Assembly: GCF_030052815.1 (NCBI RefSeq) | Contig: NC_079500.1 | Coordinates: forward strand, 2,356,001-2,420,000 | DNA: 64,000 nucleotides | Direction: 5' to 3' | Source of the DNA: Hevea brasiliensis | Lineage: Eukaryota; Streptophyta; Magnoliopsida; Malpighiales; Euphorbiaceae | In this document: piece by piece, positions 33,172 through 46,365 of the stretch | How positions within the stretch are numbered: the first letter of the stretch is position 1 | Layout of the letters: every line of letters begins with the position of its first letter | The notes under the pieces: generated by a model | What the model was told of the DNA's origin: nothing | Databases searched by the model: none | What the model saw: the letters and a program-made list of their open reading frames with translations, nothing else | Translations under genes and position numbers: made by a program

Positions 33172-36100
33172 TGTAACGCCCTCACCATAGGTAGTCCGTA
33201 CAATTTACTGTTCCGACAACTCATGTCTGTTCGGACAGTCAAAATATCTGGAACTACACCTAAACTATAGTGAGGAGGCATAAATTAGTGAAATAAATAT
33301 TAAAGATATATATATATAGGAAAAATTTTGAGAAATAAAATAAAATTTAGAGAATTTATTAATTGGTATAAAAAAATAAAAATAATCCGATGAGCACCAT
33401 GAAAGGCATTTTGGTCATTTCACCCCTAGAGGTGAATTTTGACTTAAATGTCAAATTAAAATTTGGAAATAGAATAATTAACATAAATTAATTTTATGAA
33501 TTTGAATTTGAAAAATGAGAAGAGAAAGAAGAAGAAAAGAAAAGAAAAGGAAAGAAAAGAAAAGAAAGGAAATAGATTTATGAAATTTAAAAATAATAAA
33601 GTATACATAAATGTATATATATAAATAACGACAAGAGACAAAACCCCACCAACTATTTTCTTCTTCCTCTTCTCTCTCTCTCCTTGCCGTTTCCCTTGGT
33701 CTCTCCCTCCCCACCATTGTTATCAAGCTTAAAGCTTGATTTCCCAAGCTTTCACTCACCAAAACCCATAGTCCCCTTCATTAAAAATTTAGCCCACATC
33801 ATAAGGAAGCTCTAGGTACCCATAGGAAGAAGGAAAGTTGAAGTTTTGGGAAAATTTCCAAGTTGGGTCACAAGAGGTTAGTGCTTTTCTCCCTTCCTTC
33901 TTCTTTAATACTTGAAAGTGACTTGAGATAAGTGGAAATTTCAAGAAATTAACAAGAAATTCATGAACCCATGATGTCCCCAAATTTTGGCATCCATGAA
34001 ATGTGTTGGGCTTTATTGTGTTCAAATAATGTAAATGAGTTTAGAGATGATGATTGATATGATTATATGTATGAGAAGTGAAAAGGGATTGAATTGATTG
34101 AGTTTGAAACTTGGAAATTAGGGTTTGTGTACATGACTTGGAGATTTTGTGTAAATGCTTGAAATTTGACCTAATTGGGATGAGATTGTTGCTTATAGAA
34201 GTGTAATGCATGCAAATTGAAGTAAGAAAGTTGGAGGAGATTGAGTTTTGGAAGTGTCAATTTTCTGCAGGTTGTGTTTGTTGAGGGCAGTGTACATTTT
34301 AGGCCATAAATGAAATTGTGTGACCCCAATTGGTATGAGGCCAATTGGAGGTGAAATTAGACCCAAAATAGCCCATTTTCCATGAAGAAACCATGCCCAA
34401 ATTCTGTCCAAAACTTGACCTAAATACTGCCCAAATTCGGATTTCCTTGCACCCAACCCAGAAAATGACCAAATGAACAGTACGTGTTCATTTGGTCATA
34501 ACTCTCTTTATACTGGTCCAAATGACCTAAAATTTTACCCATGGAAAGTTTAGACATAGGGCTACACTTTTCATGGAGACCACTGAACCCAGTTTTGCCT
34601 TTAACAAATTCAAATTGTTAGCACAAGTTGGGTCACTGAAACTGCCAACCCAGAAAATGACCAAATTCATTTGGTCATAACTCTCTCTATACTAGTCCAA
34701 ATGACCTAAAATTTTACCCATGGAAAGTTTAGACATAGGGATACACTTTTCATGAAGACCACTTAACCCATTTTTTCCTTTAACAAATTCAAATTGTTAG
34801 CACAAGTTGGGTCACTAAAACTGCCAACCCAGAAAATGACCAAATGAACAGTACGTGTTCATTTGGTCATAACTCTCTCTATACTGGTCCAAATGACCTA
34901 AAATTTTACCCATGGAAATTTTAGACATATGGCTACACTTTTCATGAAGACCACTTAACCCAGTTTTGTCTTTAACAAATTCAAATTGTTAGCACAAGTT
35001 GGGTCACTGAAAATGCCAACCCAGAAAATGACCAAATGAACAGTACGTGTTCATTTGGTCATAACTCTCTCTATACTGGTCCAAATGACCTAAAATTTTA
35101 CCCATGGAAAGTTTAGACATAGGGATACACTTTTCATGAAGACCACTTAACCCAGTTTTGCCTTTAACCAATTCAAATTATTAGCAAAATTTGAGTCACT
35201 AAAACTGCCAACCCGGAAATTGTCCAAAATACTGTTCCTTTGGTATGCTTGACCAGTTTTGGCAAAAATGCCATAACTTGGTCTCCAAAGCTGCAAATTG
35301 AGTGAAACTAGTGCCAAAAGTTTTATAAGACATATCACAACAATTTTTATGTTTTGACCAAGCTCTAGAAACCATTGCATCCTAGGGAAAATATTAGCCA
35401 AAGTTAGGAATTGAAATCTAAAAAATGTTAAGTTGAATCCAGAATGCCATTTGATACCTGTGTGTTCATTTGGCCATAACTCCCACTAGGAAATTCCATT
35501 TGAGATGTCCACTATGATCTAGAAACATGATACTTAGGGATACAACATTGATTTAGATACCTTTGCCAAATTCTAAGTGTAAAGACCCTAAAAAGAGGGT
35601 CAAACATACTGCCCTGAAGTTGATTTTTGCCCTTATAGGATTGAGAGTCCAGGTTAATACATTGACCATAACTCACTATACCAAGCTTGAAAAATTATGA
35701 AATTGTACCTGGGAGTCCCTAAGACATAGAGGAACATATCTTGTGAAGGAACCTAAGTCTAAAAATGACAATAAAATGATCAAATGACTGGTCAAAATTT
35801 ATTGACTAGAAATTGTAAATTCTGGACAACTTAGAGGCAAAGGGACCAGTTATGGTATTTTGACCATAACTTGAGTTCTATAACTCCAAATTCAGTGATT
35901 CAAAAACTGAAATTCCAGTTTAAACATAAAGGAACAATTGTTATGAAGGAAGTGTGACTAAATAGACATCCTAACCTAGTCAAATTCCTAGATAAAAATA
36001 ACACATCAACATGAACCTAAAGAAAGGTTCATGGGAAAAATGCTATATATGATAATTAAAGTACTCATAAGAAAAATTAAATATTAAAAATGATATGAAT

Positions 36101-37330
36101 ATGTAAATTAGGACTAATGTCCTATTTATATGAAATTAATGGTACCAATGAACAGTAATAAAAAATAGTAACAGTGAATAGTGCTAAATTAATTGCCCAT
36201 AGTATACCTAGACTTATTTATTTAGTTGGATAAATTGGTATACCAATTAGGGACTACAGATAGCAGTACTGCCTACCGAGAAAATCATAAACTAACAATA
36301 TATGTCTGGTATGATTGTTCTACAGGCTATATGCCTACTTACTGGCCATTGTGCCTACTTTATTTCTGGCTTTACAAGCCCGATAGCTGGCCTCGTGCCC
36401 GATAGCTGGCCTCGTGCCTGACAGATGTATACAGGGTAGATATATGGCTGTCTAACCTGTATACTCCCGTGTATCCAGCTTTTATAATTTGTTATAGGTT
36501 TCTTGGGCATTGATAATAATTAATTAATACTGAATTACAATAAGTAAACAGGAAAGATCCCAATAATTTTAATTGTTTTCAAAGTGTAATAAAAAAATGT
36601 AAAAGACCCAGAATTTATGATTTGTAAATATTAATTCAATTGTTTAATTATTGTTATTATAAATTATGCACCACTAAGCATTATGCTTAGCGCGTTGGTT
36701 TTCCATCGCGTAGGTACTGGAGATCAGCAGCCATCACAGCAGCAGCCGCCACAGTAGTGTTCGGACAGAGCTTCGACCAGATCTGCCACTGTCCAGAGTC
36801 ACTTCACCAGTCTTTTGTATTTTGGTAGGGCCCATGTGTAGACTAGTATTTTGGTTCATTATGTCTAGTCATGATATAATTACTAGTTTATGATGTAGTA
36901 TTTTGGTTCATTATCTCTAGTCATGATATAATTACTAGTTTATGATGTATTTTATTTTGGACTTGAAATGAAAACTTATAATTTGTTATCTATGAATTTC
37001 AATATGAATGCAATAGATGACACTTCATTTTGAGATCTCATAAATAGTTGTGAATGATATGATAAAAGAGAATATGATATGGAAATATGTGAGATGACCA
37101 TGAATATGTTAATAGGTGATAGTGGAACCCACCAGATGCTAATAAAACAGAGGAGGATCTGTTCGGGTCTCCACAAAAATAAGATATAAAAAAAAATTTC
37201 TACACTTAAATTACCTGATTTAAATGACATTAAAATTTACAATAGACATGATAAGACAAGATAGGGTGCTCCGGCACCGAATGTGGCACTTCTTGCTCGG
37301 CTATACAATAGACGGGTAAGGGGCGTCACA
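33172..37330 (+). mobile_element. Solo LTR of a different (Tekay/Del-like?) gypsy family, 4159 bp
   Basis: Begins TGTAACGCCC, ends GGGGCGTCACA, flanked by TTGCT (33167-33171, 37331-37335). No second LTR, PBS or coding region inside, so it is best read as a solo LTR left by LTR-LTR recombination. Long LTRs with TGTAACGCCC ends and the GGCATTTTGGTCATTTC motif near the start recall Tekay/Del chromoviruses; that assignment is inference. Internal ~192-bp tandem repeats are listed separately. A 52-bp duplication lies at about 36845-36950. Confidence 0.8.
34455..35215 (+). repeat. ~192-bp tandem repeat, four units
   Basis: AACCCAGAAAATGACCAAAT recurs near 34455, 34647, 34826 and 35018, with a decayed fifth near 35209. 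Unit two lacks the 13 bases around GAACAGTACGTGTT, which is itself a dyad. Confidence 0.85.
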
Positions 37331-39055
37331 TTGCTTAAGATCAAAATTCAAGGTCTGAATGGCCCAATATGCTCTATGTTCTAGCTCCACAGGTAAATGA
37401 CAAGACTTACCATACACCAACCTAAAGGGAGTAGTTCCTATAGGGGTTTTGTAAGCAGTCCTATATGCCCATAAAGCATCATCTAGTTTGACAGACCAAT
37501 CTTTCCGAGAATTGCTCACTGTTTTCTCCAAGATATGTTTGAGTTCTCTGTTAGAAATTTCAACTTGTCCTGAAGTTTGAGGATGGTATGGGGTAGCTAT
37601 CTTGTGCACTACACCATACTTCCTCATTAAGTTCTCAAATTGCTTATTACAAAAATGTGAACCACCATCACTAATTACAGCCCTAGGAGCTCCAAATCTA
37701 CTCAAGACAAATTTCTTCAAGAATTTCACTACCACTCTAGCATCATTAGTTGGAGTTGCAATAGCTTCCACCCACTTTGACACATAGTCAACCCCAACTA
37801 GGATGTATCTATTACCATATGAAGGAGGGAATGGCCCCATAAAATCTATTCCCCAAACATCAAATAATTCTACTTCAAGAATATCATTTAGGGGCATTTG
37901 ATCTCTTTTTGACAAATTTCCACTCCTTTGACATTTATCACATTCTAACACAAATTTCCTCACATCCTTAAAAAGATTTGGCCAAAAGAAACCAGCTTGC
38001 AAAATTTTACTAGCTGTTTTAGAGATTCCAAAATGTCCTCCATAATCAGAAGCATGGCAATGATGCATAATACTCTGTGTCTCCTCATCAGGAATACATC
38101 TTCTTATCAAACCATCACAGCATCTCCTAAAGAGTAAAGGATCATCCCATCTATAAAATTTTACCTCATGCAAAAACTTTTTCTTTTGTTGCCATGTCAT
38201 TCCTAGAGGTAAAACTCCACAAGATAGATAATTCACCAAGTCTGCATACCAAGGTAGTTTAGCAACAAGAGAGAAAAGTTGTTCATCCAAGAAAAACTCA
38301 TCAATAGGGATTTCATCCATTTCTTCATCATCAAATTTCAACCTACTAAGATTATCTGCAACTACATTTTCAGCTCCCTTCTTATCTCTAATCTCCAAGT
38401 CAAACTCTTGTAGCATCAGAATCCACCTAATGAGCCTAGGTTTAGCTTCCTTTTTACGGAGTAAATACCTGATGGCTGCATGATATGAAAATATAACCAC
38501 CTTTGAGTCAATAATGTAAGGTCTGAATTTTTCCAATGCAAAGATAATTGCTAAAAATTCCTTTTCAGTTGTTGCATAATTTGTTTGAGCCTCATCCAGT
38601 GTTCTACTAGCATAGTAAATAGCATAAGTCTTTTTATCCTTTCTTTGGCCAAGAACAGCTCCAATTGCATAGTTGCTAGCATCACACATAATTTCAAAAG
38701 GTAGGCTCCAATCAGGTGGTTGCATGATTGGTGCAGTGATAAGAGCTTGCTTCAACCTGCAAAAGGCATCCAAACACTCTTGGTCAAATACAAATGGTAT
38801 GTCATGGATTAACAAATTAGACAAAGGTTTGGCTATTTTAGAAAAATCCTTGATAAAGCGTTTGTAGAACCCGGCATGTCCTAGAAAACTTCGAATTCCC
38901 TTGACATTGGTAGGAGGAGCCATCTTCTCTATCACTTCAACTTTGGCTTTATCAACCTCTATTCCTCTGTTAGATACCAAATGTCTAAGCACTATCCCTT
39001 CCTGAACCATGAAATGACACTTTTCCCAGTTTAACACAAGGTCAGTATCTGCACA
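37331..39055 (-). pseudogene. Pol of B: end of RT, RNase H and integrase core
   Basis: Continues the gag-pol frame after a stop at 39056-39058. From its start: [20 protein letters not shown] and [16 protein letters not shown] (RT connection), RNase H ([42 protein letters not shown] where the usual DH has become YH), integrase zinc finger ([13 protein letters not shown]...CDKCQRSG) and DDE core ([35 protein letters not shown]). It is cut at 37331 by the solo LTR insertion. Both the stop and the insertion abolish a full polyprotein. Confidence 0.9.
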
Positions 39056-42000
39056 TCACTGCAAAACTTTAGAAAGGTTAGCCAAGCATATGTCAAATGA
39101 AGATCCATAAACAGAAAAGTCATCCATAAAAACCTCCATTATGTCTTCAATGAAATCTGAGAAGATTGCCATCATGCACCTTTGAAAAGTGGCTGGTGCA
39201 TTACACAACCCAAATGGCATCCTCCTATAAGCAAAGGTTCCATATGGACAAGTAAAAGTGGTTTTCTCTTGATCATTTGGATGGATAGGGATTTGAAAAA
39301 AACCTGAATACCCATCTAAATAGCAAAAATAAGAATGCCTAGCCAGTCTTTCTAACATTTGATCAATGAAGGGAAGTGGAAAATGATCTTTTCTAGTGGT
39401 AACATTTAATTTTCTGTAATCTATGCACATTTGCCAACTAATCACTGTTCTGGTGGGAATTAATTCATTATTTTCATTTTTGACCACTGTCATTCCACCC
39501 TTTTTTGGGACAACATGTACTGGGCTCACCCAAGTACTGTCTGAGATAGGGTATATGATCCCTGCATCTAGCAACTTCAAAATTTCCTTTTTAACAACTT
39601 CTTTCATATTTGGGTTCAACCTCCTCTGATGTTCAATAGATGGCTTACAATTTTCTTCCAAAATAATTCTATGCATGCAAAAGTATGGGCTTATTCCCTT
39701 AATGTCATCTATGGTATATCCTAAAACTTTCCTGAATTGCCTCAACACTCTTAACAACTTATCAGCCTCTAAGGTACTTAAATTTGCATTTACAATTACT
39801 GGATAAGTGTTATTAGTGCCAAGAAATTCATACCTAAGCTGAGAAGGAAGTTGCTTAAGTTCTACCTTAGGTGCATCTTCTTCCTTGAATGATGGTTGCT
39901 TAGATTCGACTTTTTCCTTTTGTGTGAGTTGAAAAACTGGAGCAGAAATGAATGGTGGACTTCCCTCTAGATGTTGAGCATATGCAGCCACATAAGGGTT
40001 ATCATAGTCTATTCCTCCTCCATGAACCAAGCAATTTTCAAGTGGATCTTCTGGATATCTCTTTCTGAAGTGTTCTTCAACCAGCTCATCAATGATATCA
40101 ACTCTCAAGCAAGTATCAGCTTCAGAATGATGCTTCTTCATAGTGTTATTAATATTGAAAACCAATTGATCTTCACCAACTCTAAGAGTCAATTTTTCTC
40201 CCTTAACATCAATCAATGCTCCTGCTGTAGCTAGAAAGGGTCTTCCCAAGATAATTGGAATATTAGAATCCTCTTCCATGTCCAAGATGACAAAGTCAAC
40301 AGGTATATAGAACTTCCCAACCTTCAGAGGCACATTCTCCAAAATCCCTTCAGGATACTTAATTGATCTATCAGCTAACTGAAGAGAAATGTGGGTTGGT
40401 TTAAGATCTCCCATATTGAGCTTCTCATAAATGGAAAGGGGCATAAGGCTAACACTAGCCCCTAAATCACATAAAGCTTTTGTAGAACATGATTCCCCAA
40501 TGTGACATGGAATTGAAAAACTCCCTGGATCCTTGAGCTTTGGAGGAAGTTTCCTTTGGAGAATAGCACTGCATTCTTCTGTCAAAGCTACAGTTTCATG
40601 GTCTTCAAGTTTCCTCTTGTTTGAAAGAATTTCTTTTAAGAGTTTTGCATAAGAGGGCATTTGTGAAAGAGCATCAATAAAGGGCACATTTATGTATAGC
40701 TTCTTCAAAACCTCTAAGAACTTCCCAAATTGCTTATCAAGCTTGGCTTTTTGAAATCTTTGTGGAAAGGGAAGTTGTGGCTTGTAAGGCTCTGGAGGTA
40801 TATACTTCTCTTCCTTCTCTTCAATTTTCTCTTTACATTTTTCTGCACTCTCTTTTTCACTTTCTTGTTTTTCACCCTCATCAATTTCTTTCTCATTTTC
40901 TCTCTTCTCACTATTTTCACTCTTCTCATTTTTTTCACTCTTCTCATTATTTACGACTTTCCCACTTCTTAAAGTAATAGCTTGACACTGCTCTCTTGGG
41001 TTTTCTGGTTGACTTGGAAGCTTTCCAAAAGACTTGGTACTTGAGGAAGATGCTTGTTGTGCAATCTGATTTTCCAGTATTCTGTTATGTGTTTGCATCT
41101 GTTCTAGCCTTGCTTTCATCTCTCTCATCTCCTCATCATGCTTAGTTTGGTTGGCAAGAATCTGTTGTAATAAAGCTTCTGTAGTAGAACTTTGTTCTTG
41201 CTGTTTTGGTGGAGGATTCATATTTTTCTGCTGAAAATTAGGCAATGGTTGCCTATTTTGCTGATATGGGATTCCTTGTTGCTGTTGTGGTTGAAAATTC
41301 TGATTTGGAACTTGACTTTGCTGATTTCCCCATGAAAAGTTAGGATGATTCCTCCAAGTTGGATTATAAGTTTGAGAGTAAGGATTCCCCATTTGTTTGT
41401 TTCCATAATTACCAACATATGCAGCTTGCTCTCCATAGTCTACTCCACAGCTGGTAGTTGCTTCTGCATAAGCCACTTGTTGTGAACTTCCAGATGATGA
41501 TGATGAACTAACCAACATACTCAAATCTTCCATCTTCTTAGCCAAGACATTTGTAAGTGTATTAAACTTTGCATTAATCATGTTGAATGGATCAAGGTCA
41601 TACATTTCAACAGCTTGCCTCTTTTGAGTTGGAGCTGGTCCTCTTGGACTACTCCAAAGATGAGTATTCTTTGTAATTTTCTCCAATAGCTCATAAGCTT
41701 CATCTTCATGCTTCATAATAAATTCTCCTCCTGTTTGAGCATCAATAATCCCTCTAATTGCAGGAGTAACATTGGTGTAGAAATTCTGGTTTATCATCCA
41801 TTTTGGAATGGCATGATGTGGGCATTGTCTCTCTAATTCCTTCCATCTCATCCATGACTCATAAAGAGTTTCATCTTCTCTTGGTCTAAAAGCTGTCATT
41901 TGGTTCCTCAATTCTTGAGTTTTTCCAGGTGGAAAATATTGTGCAAGAAATGCATCAGTGAGTTGCTCCCAATTTGTAATGGAGTTGTGAGGTAAAGAAT

Positions 42001-42513
42001 CAAGCCAATCCAATGCTCTATCTTTCAAAGAGAATGGGAATAGCTTCAATCTTGCTGCATCATCAGACACTCCAGGTTGTTTTTGCATATCACAAATCAT
42101 AGCAAACTTCTTTAGATGTGTGTGTGGATTTTCAGAAGGATGTCCTCCAAATTGGGAATTCTGAATCATTTGAAGTACTCCAAAATCCATCTTGTAACTA
42201 TTTGCATCAATTCTTGGTCTTGCTATGCTTTCTCTCAAGTCATCAAAACGAGGAAAAGCATGATCCATCATACTTCCCCTAGGCACATTAGCATTTATAA
42301 CTTCTTCACCTTGGGCTGCATTTTCATTATTTCGATCATTTCCAGCATTACCGCCACCAATTACGATTCTTTCACAACCATGTCTGCTTCAATTTCAGTT
42401 TCTCTCAAGGCTTCTTTCCTTTTTCTGGTTTCTTTCTTGTTGGCTTTACAAAATTTCTCTATTTCAGGATTGAACAATAAGGATGTGTCATTTGTGCTTC
42501 TAGCACTTCTCAT
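39056..42513 (-). pseudogene. Gag, protease and RT of B
   Basis: Start Met at 42513 by comparison with the other two copies. A small frameshift near 42370 separates the first ~50 residues from a 1076-residue open frame (42286-39056). That frame has gag core at about residues 80-190, Gln/Asn-rich part, a coiled coil (about 375-410, EEMREMKARLEQMQTHN), a Lys/Glu repeat region, protease around 607 (CDLGASVSLMP, later ILGRPFLATA) and RT about 890-1076 (YRKLN, LDGYSGFFQI, PFGLCNAPATFQR, FMDDFSVYG). It ends at a TGA where C has CGA (Arg). DLG rather than DTG/DSG in protease is usual in Athila. Confidence 0.92.
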
Positions 42514-42649
42514 AAAAGATTAAGAGTACCTGAAAAAGAACAAACAAACAAAAAAAATGAAAAGATAACAAAGATAAAACTATAAACAACTAAAATAATC
42601 AAGAATTCAATCTTAAACAAACAACTCCCCGGCAACGGTGCCAAAAACT
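42514..42649 (-). other. Leader and primer-binding site of B
   Basis: PBS TTTTTGGCACCGTTGCCGGG (minus) abuts the 5' LTR; about 110 bp of A-rich leader precedes gag. Confidence 0.75.
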
Positions 42650-44271
42650 TGATGTGGCCCAACCGCAAGTGCACGGGTCGTACAAGTAATATAGAAAAGA
42701 TATCGTTCCCACGAGGAGTTGTGTTAATGATTGAATTTTTTATATAAAAGTTGACTAAATTGAACTAATTTTGAAATTAAAGCAATAAGTTGATGGGTAT
42801 TGGAGTATGAAATCTATATGTGCAAAATTAATAATCTATCCAACAATGTATCAATTAAACTAAAATTGCATCAATTTGAAATAAGCAAGTGAAATATGGC
42901 AAAATTTAAAATGGCAAGCAATTAAATTTGATTAGAAATTAACAATGATAAAAAGGCGATTCTGGAGTTCGGGATTTCATATTCGAGCTATTTTGGGATT
43001 TTAAATTGGTTATCCAATCTTGCGGAACTTACGGGTTTTAAGGAGATTAATTCTTAAATCCTTTGAATACCCTTTCGAGTGAGACAAAGAGTGCCTTAAT
43101 CAATCTAATCCTACTTTCGTGGAGTTAGAATTAATTAAGACCCATTAGGTTTTTTTAATTAATCTGTGAATCCTCTTAATCCTTAGTCTATTTCTAGATC
43201 TAAGTTAATTAAGTCCAATTTCTTGATTATCTATCACAAGGCCTTCTCCTTTCAGTGCCTCAACCATGGATTAAGAACATCACTTAATGGGATCCTACAC
43301 TAAGCATGTCATTAAGCACACAAGAAATGAATAAAACTCATTAAGACCACAAAATATAGATTACCCAATCAAAATCCACAAAATATCTCAAATATTACAA
43401 CCCTTACTCCAGAATCAAAATAAAACTACTCACTACCCATAATATTTACAAGATATTCTGAGTTTAAATGGAAATAAAGCTTTAATCTAAGCTAAGAAAC
43501 AAAAAGCTCAACACTATAAATGTAGGAAAAATGTAAGAAAAGAAAGAAATCTCCAAATCTGGTTGGAAATGGTGTGGGAGGTGATTGTGACTCTTCAGCT
43601 GCTGCCTCTCCTCTCCCTTTTCTTCCTTTCCTTCTTCTCTTCTTCTAAAATGGGAAATGAGGCTATTTATAGCATTTTCTGACATGGAGCCCTAAAATGG
43701 TGTGTTTTAGGAGGGATTTTCTGAGGGAATCTACTGCCAGCTCAATAATGAAATCTTTGTGGGACTGCATAAGTGGACTGCATAAGTCATGCAGTCCCTT
43801 ATGCAGTTTTCGGCTGGTTTCTGGCTCACTTATGCGAAACTGCATGACCAGGTGCATAGGTTATACACAATTCCATGAGATTGCATAAGGGGGCGTGAAT
43901 CTGCATAAGCCATGCACTCTCCTTATGCACAATTCGGCAGGTATTGGAACAGTGATTTTTCTCCTTATGCAGATCTGCATGGCTTATGCGGCAAGTTATG
44001 CACAATTTGGCCAATGCATATTTCAGCTTTGAAACTTGTTTTTGACATCTTTGGCTGTAGAGATCACTCCTCAATGGCAAAATTTCTTTTTTTAGTCTTT
44101 CCAAAACACCATTTTTCCTACAAAACAAAGTAAAATTTGCAAATTAATCCAAAATTGACAATTATGAAAAAAACTAACTAAATAACTAATGAAATTAGCT
44201 AAAAGTGACTAATAATCAAATAAAATGGCTATGAAATTAAACCTAAATGATTATGCAAAATGTATGCATCA
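42650..44271 (-). repeat. Right (5') LTR of B (1622 bp)
   Basis: TGATGTGGCC...TATGCATCA. TATA box GCTATAAATAGCC (minus) at 43661-43673; dyad cluster upstream at 43765-44010. Followed by the GTCAG duplication. Confidence 0.92.
43765..44010 (-). promoter_or_regulatory. U3 cluster of TGCATAAG dyads (B 5' LTR)
   Basis: About ten GCATAAG/CTTATGC words plus CATGCAG and CATGCA, 90-350 bp upstream of the LTR TATA box on the minus strand. Present in all complete LTRs of B and C. Likely a transcription-factor binding cluster; the factor is unknown. Confidence 0.5.
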
Positions 44272-44276
44272 GTCAG

Positions 44277-45570
44277 AACCAAATCAAATAAAAGAAAAAT
44301 ATAGCTACATTACAACAGTTTCTGTAGACAATGAACAGGTTTGTTGAATTCAAAATCAAAAGTTTGCATTCACTGGCACATTACGATAGTTTTCATAAGC
44401 ACACAGATAGAGAGTTGGCAACCATCTTCAGTTGCCAGTATTAAAATCCAGACTAGCTCATATACTTTATGTCTTAGACCTTCATCTTGTACCATACTAA
44501 ATTTGCAAATGTCATGTATGCTCCCATCATATCCTAAGCAATAAGCACGTAGATGATTGAGCTGCTCCACAAGTTGAACCAACCATTTGATCAACGCCTG
44601 GACACAATTAAAGAAGCACATCAAATTGCTTCTTTTTTCACATTTCCCAAATTTAGTAAGAAAGCACTAGCTCCAAACTTCTACTTATCATACATGTAAA
44701 TCGTATGATCAGGTCATCACTCCTCTCCATTTTCCAGCTGTTAGCATGTGCAATGACAACAGGAGTATTAAACTATCAAAATTATAACTCCTAGGAGGAG
44801 AAGATATGCAAAATAATTAGAAAAAAAATCATTAAATTCACTTTCATATAATGACAAGTAATGGACTTTTAAAGATAGCAATGTGTAAAATTGGCTATCT
44901 AGTCTGGTAAAGACATCAAGTTATTACACCTATGATGAATATTGAGAGAGACCACAATGCGCTTCCCTTCTGGGAGAGACAACAGTACTACTAGTTTGAT
45001 GAGGGTCAATAAGCTTGCAAAAAGAGAATAAAATGCTTTAATTTCTTCTTTTAGAGAGAAAATAATGAAAAAAAATATGAAACTTCTATCTAGTTAGGGA
45101 TCATAAGAAGAACATATGAATAGATGAACATTTTCTATATTGAACCTCTCTATCATCCATTAAAGTCGTATGAGTGAGACAATACCTTTAACATCTTTAT
45201 CCTTGTTGGGTATTACAGCAGTGAGTATCTCATTTTGAAAAGGAAGAAATCACACCATAAATGGAAGAAAGACAGAGGGAAAATGAAGGGTCAAAGAGTG
45301 ACAAAAACTTTTGAGATCTATCCATCCATTCCCCTATAATTAATAAGACTAAGAGTAGTAAGAGCTTAAGGTTACAGCTAACTAGAAGATGTTCCTTTTC
45401 ATTATAAGATTAAAAATGAAGGAACAAATAAAAGCACTTGCAAGCTTAACAGACAATATATAGCATAGCAATAAAAGTGGGAAATAATTGACCATGTAAA
45501 TCTATAAATTCAAAAAAATTAGTGAATACCTCGTTAAAACTGTACTTCAATTTTTGTTTTTGATAAGCAA
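44277..45570. other. Host sequence between B and the LINE tail
   Basis: Apart from the possible exon at 44370-44597, no gene is supported. Mixed composition, less AT-rich than the right end of the window. No FRA10AC1 exon 4-like sequence was found here. Confidence 0.5.
44370..44597 (-). pseudogene. Possible lone exon, family not recognised
   Basis: On the minus strand an acceptor-like TTAATTGTGTCCAG precedes 44597. The following frame is open for about 70 codons with protein-like composition (ALIKWLVQLVEQLNHLRAYC, YDGSIHDICKF, GLRHKVYELVWILILATEDG), then TGA-type end near 44370. No clear donor. I do not recognise it. It could be one exon of an antisense gene, a relic or a lncRNA. Confidence 0.3.
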
Positions 45571-45572
45571 AG

Positions 45573-46080
45573 GGAAGCTTCTTTTTTTTTTTTATAAGCA
45601 AAATTTTTTATTAATAAATTGAATCTAAAAAAAACTAAGCATGGTCATCGCCAAACTAAACCCAACCAATAGGCATCCCCTTTACATCCAACCTAGGCAA
45701 TGGCATGCTAAGTGAAAAAAACTGGAGGGAAAGGTACAAAACAAACTAACAAGACAACAATGAAGTTGCATTACAAAAGTCAAGTAAACAAAAATGCAGG
45801 TAACAAAACCAAACAAATGCCAGCAGAAGAAAATCTAATGGTGTAAGCATCTGCAGAACCAAGCCAGGGCTGCAGCAATCTGCAGCAAAATTTGTAGGAA
45901 GGTAACACACAAAAGCCTCCAAACCCCAAATCTGCAACCACGAAAGGGGTACCTACAACTCGAAAATAGGCAGCAAAAGAACCCAACTCAAACAGCAGCC
46001 CATTTTAAGAACTAGGACAGACCCAAAGGACCCACGAACTGAGGCATGAACGGTGAAGGTCGTGTAAATGAAATCACCAC
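45573..46080 (-). mobile_element. Probable 5'-truncated LINE (L1-type) 3' end
   Basis: Minus strand ends in TTATTAATAAAAAATTTTGC followed by TTATAAAAAAAAAAAA, the usual form of plant L1 tails with poly(A). About 500 bp upstream is non-coding 3' UTR-like sequence. No target duplication found. Confidence 0.45.
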
Positions 46081-46365
46081 AAACTAATGCAATAGGGAAT
46101 AGGGAAATTATAAAAAAGTATATGTTCATATAGAAAATAGGGAAATTATAAAAAAGTATCATGTTATTTTGCATAATTTTCACTTCAGGGTCTGAGATTT
46201 AGTTCGTGATAAAGTGATACCCTATAGTTATGCATCGTTATCAATTGAAGGCATTTTTTCTAACACCTTTTTAAATATGCTGATGTGGCATAAAAAATAA
46301 TATTATAATATTTTTAAATAATTTTTAATGATTAAAATTATAAAAATAAAAAGTAAAAATAGATT

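Larger units (their letters stand above)
24235..44276 (-). mobile_element. Athila-like LTR retrotransposon compound B (three LTRs), with target duplications
   Basis: GTCAG at 24235-24239 and 44272-44276 bounds the unit 24240-44271. Plus-strand order: LTR start only (24240-24403), truncated gag and leader (24404-25576), middle LTR (25577-27186), full internal region (27187-42649), right LTR (42650-44271). This is LTR-int-LTR-int-LTR with most of the left internal part deleted. Minus orientation comes from PBS and ORFs. Athila traits: tRNA-Asp-type PBS, protease motif DLGAS, RT box FMDD, and a third ORF in env position. Nested inside are a TRIM palindrome (24631-24932) and a 4.16-kb solo LTR (33172-37330). 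Confidence 0.88.

Noticed and set aside
33172..37330. Complete LTR element rather than solo LTR
   Set aside because: The start sequence does not recur inside, and there is no PBS, PPT or coding region.
37602..42523. Plus-strand ORFs of 60-135 codons within B gag-pol
   Set aside because: Antisense shadows of the minus-strand gag-pol frame.
45746..46183. Overlapping minus-strand ORFs of 60-76 codons
   Set aside because: Located in the LINE 3' tail and the MULE end; no domain pattern.
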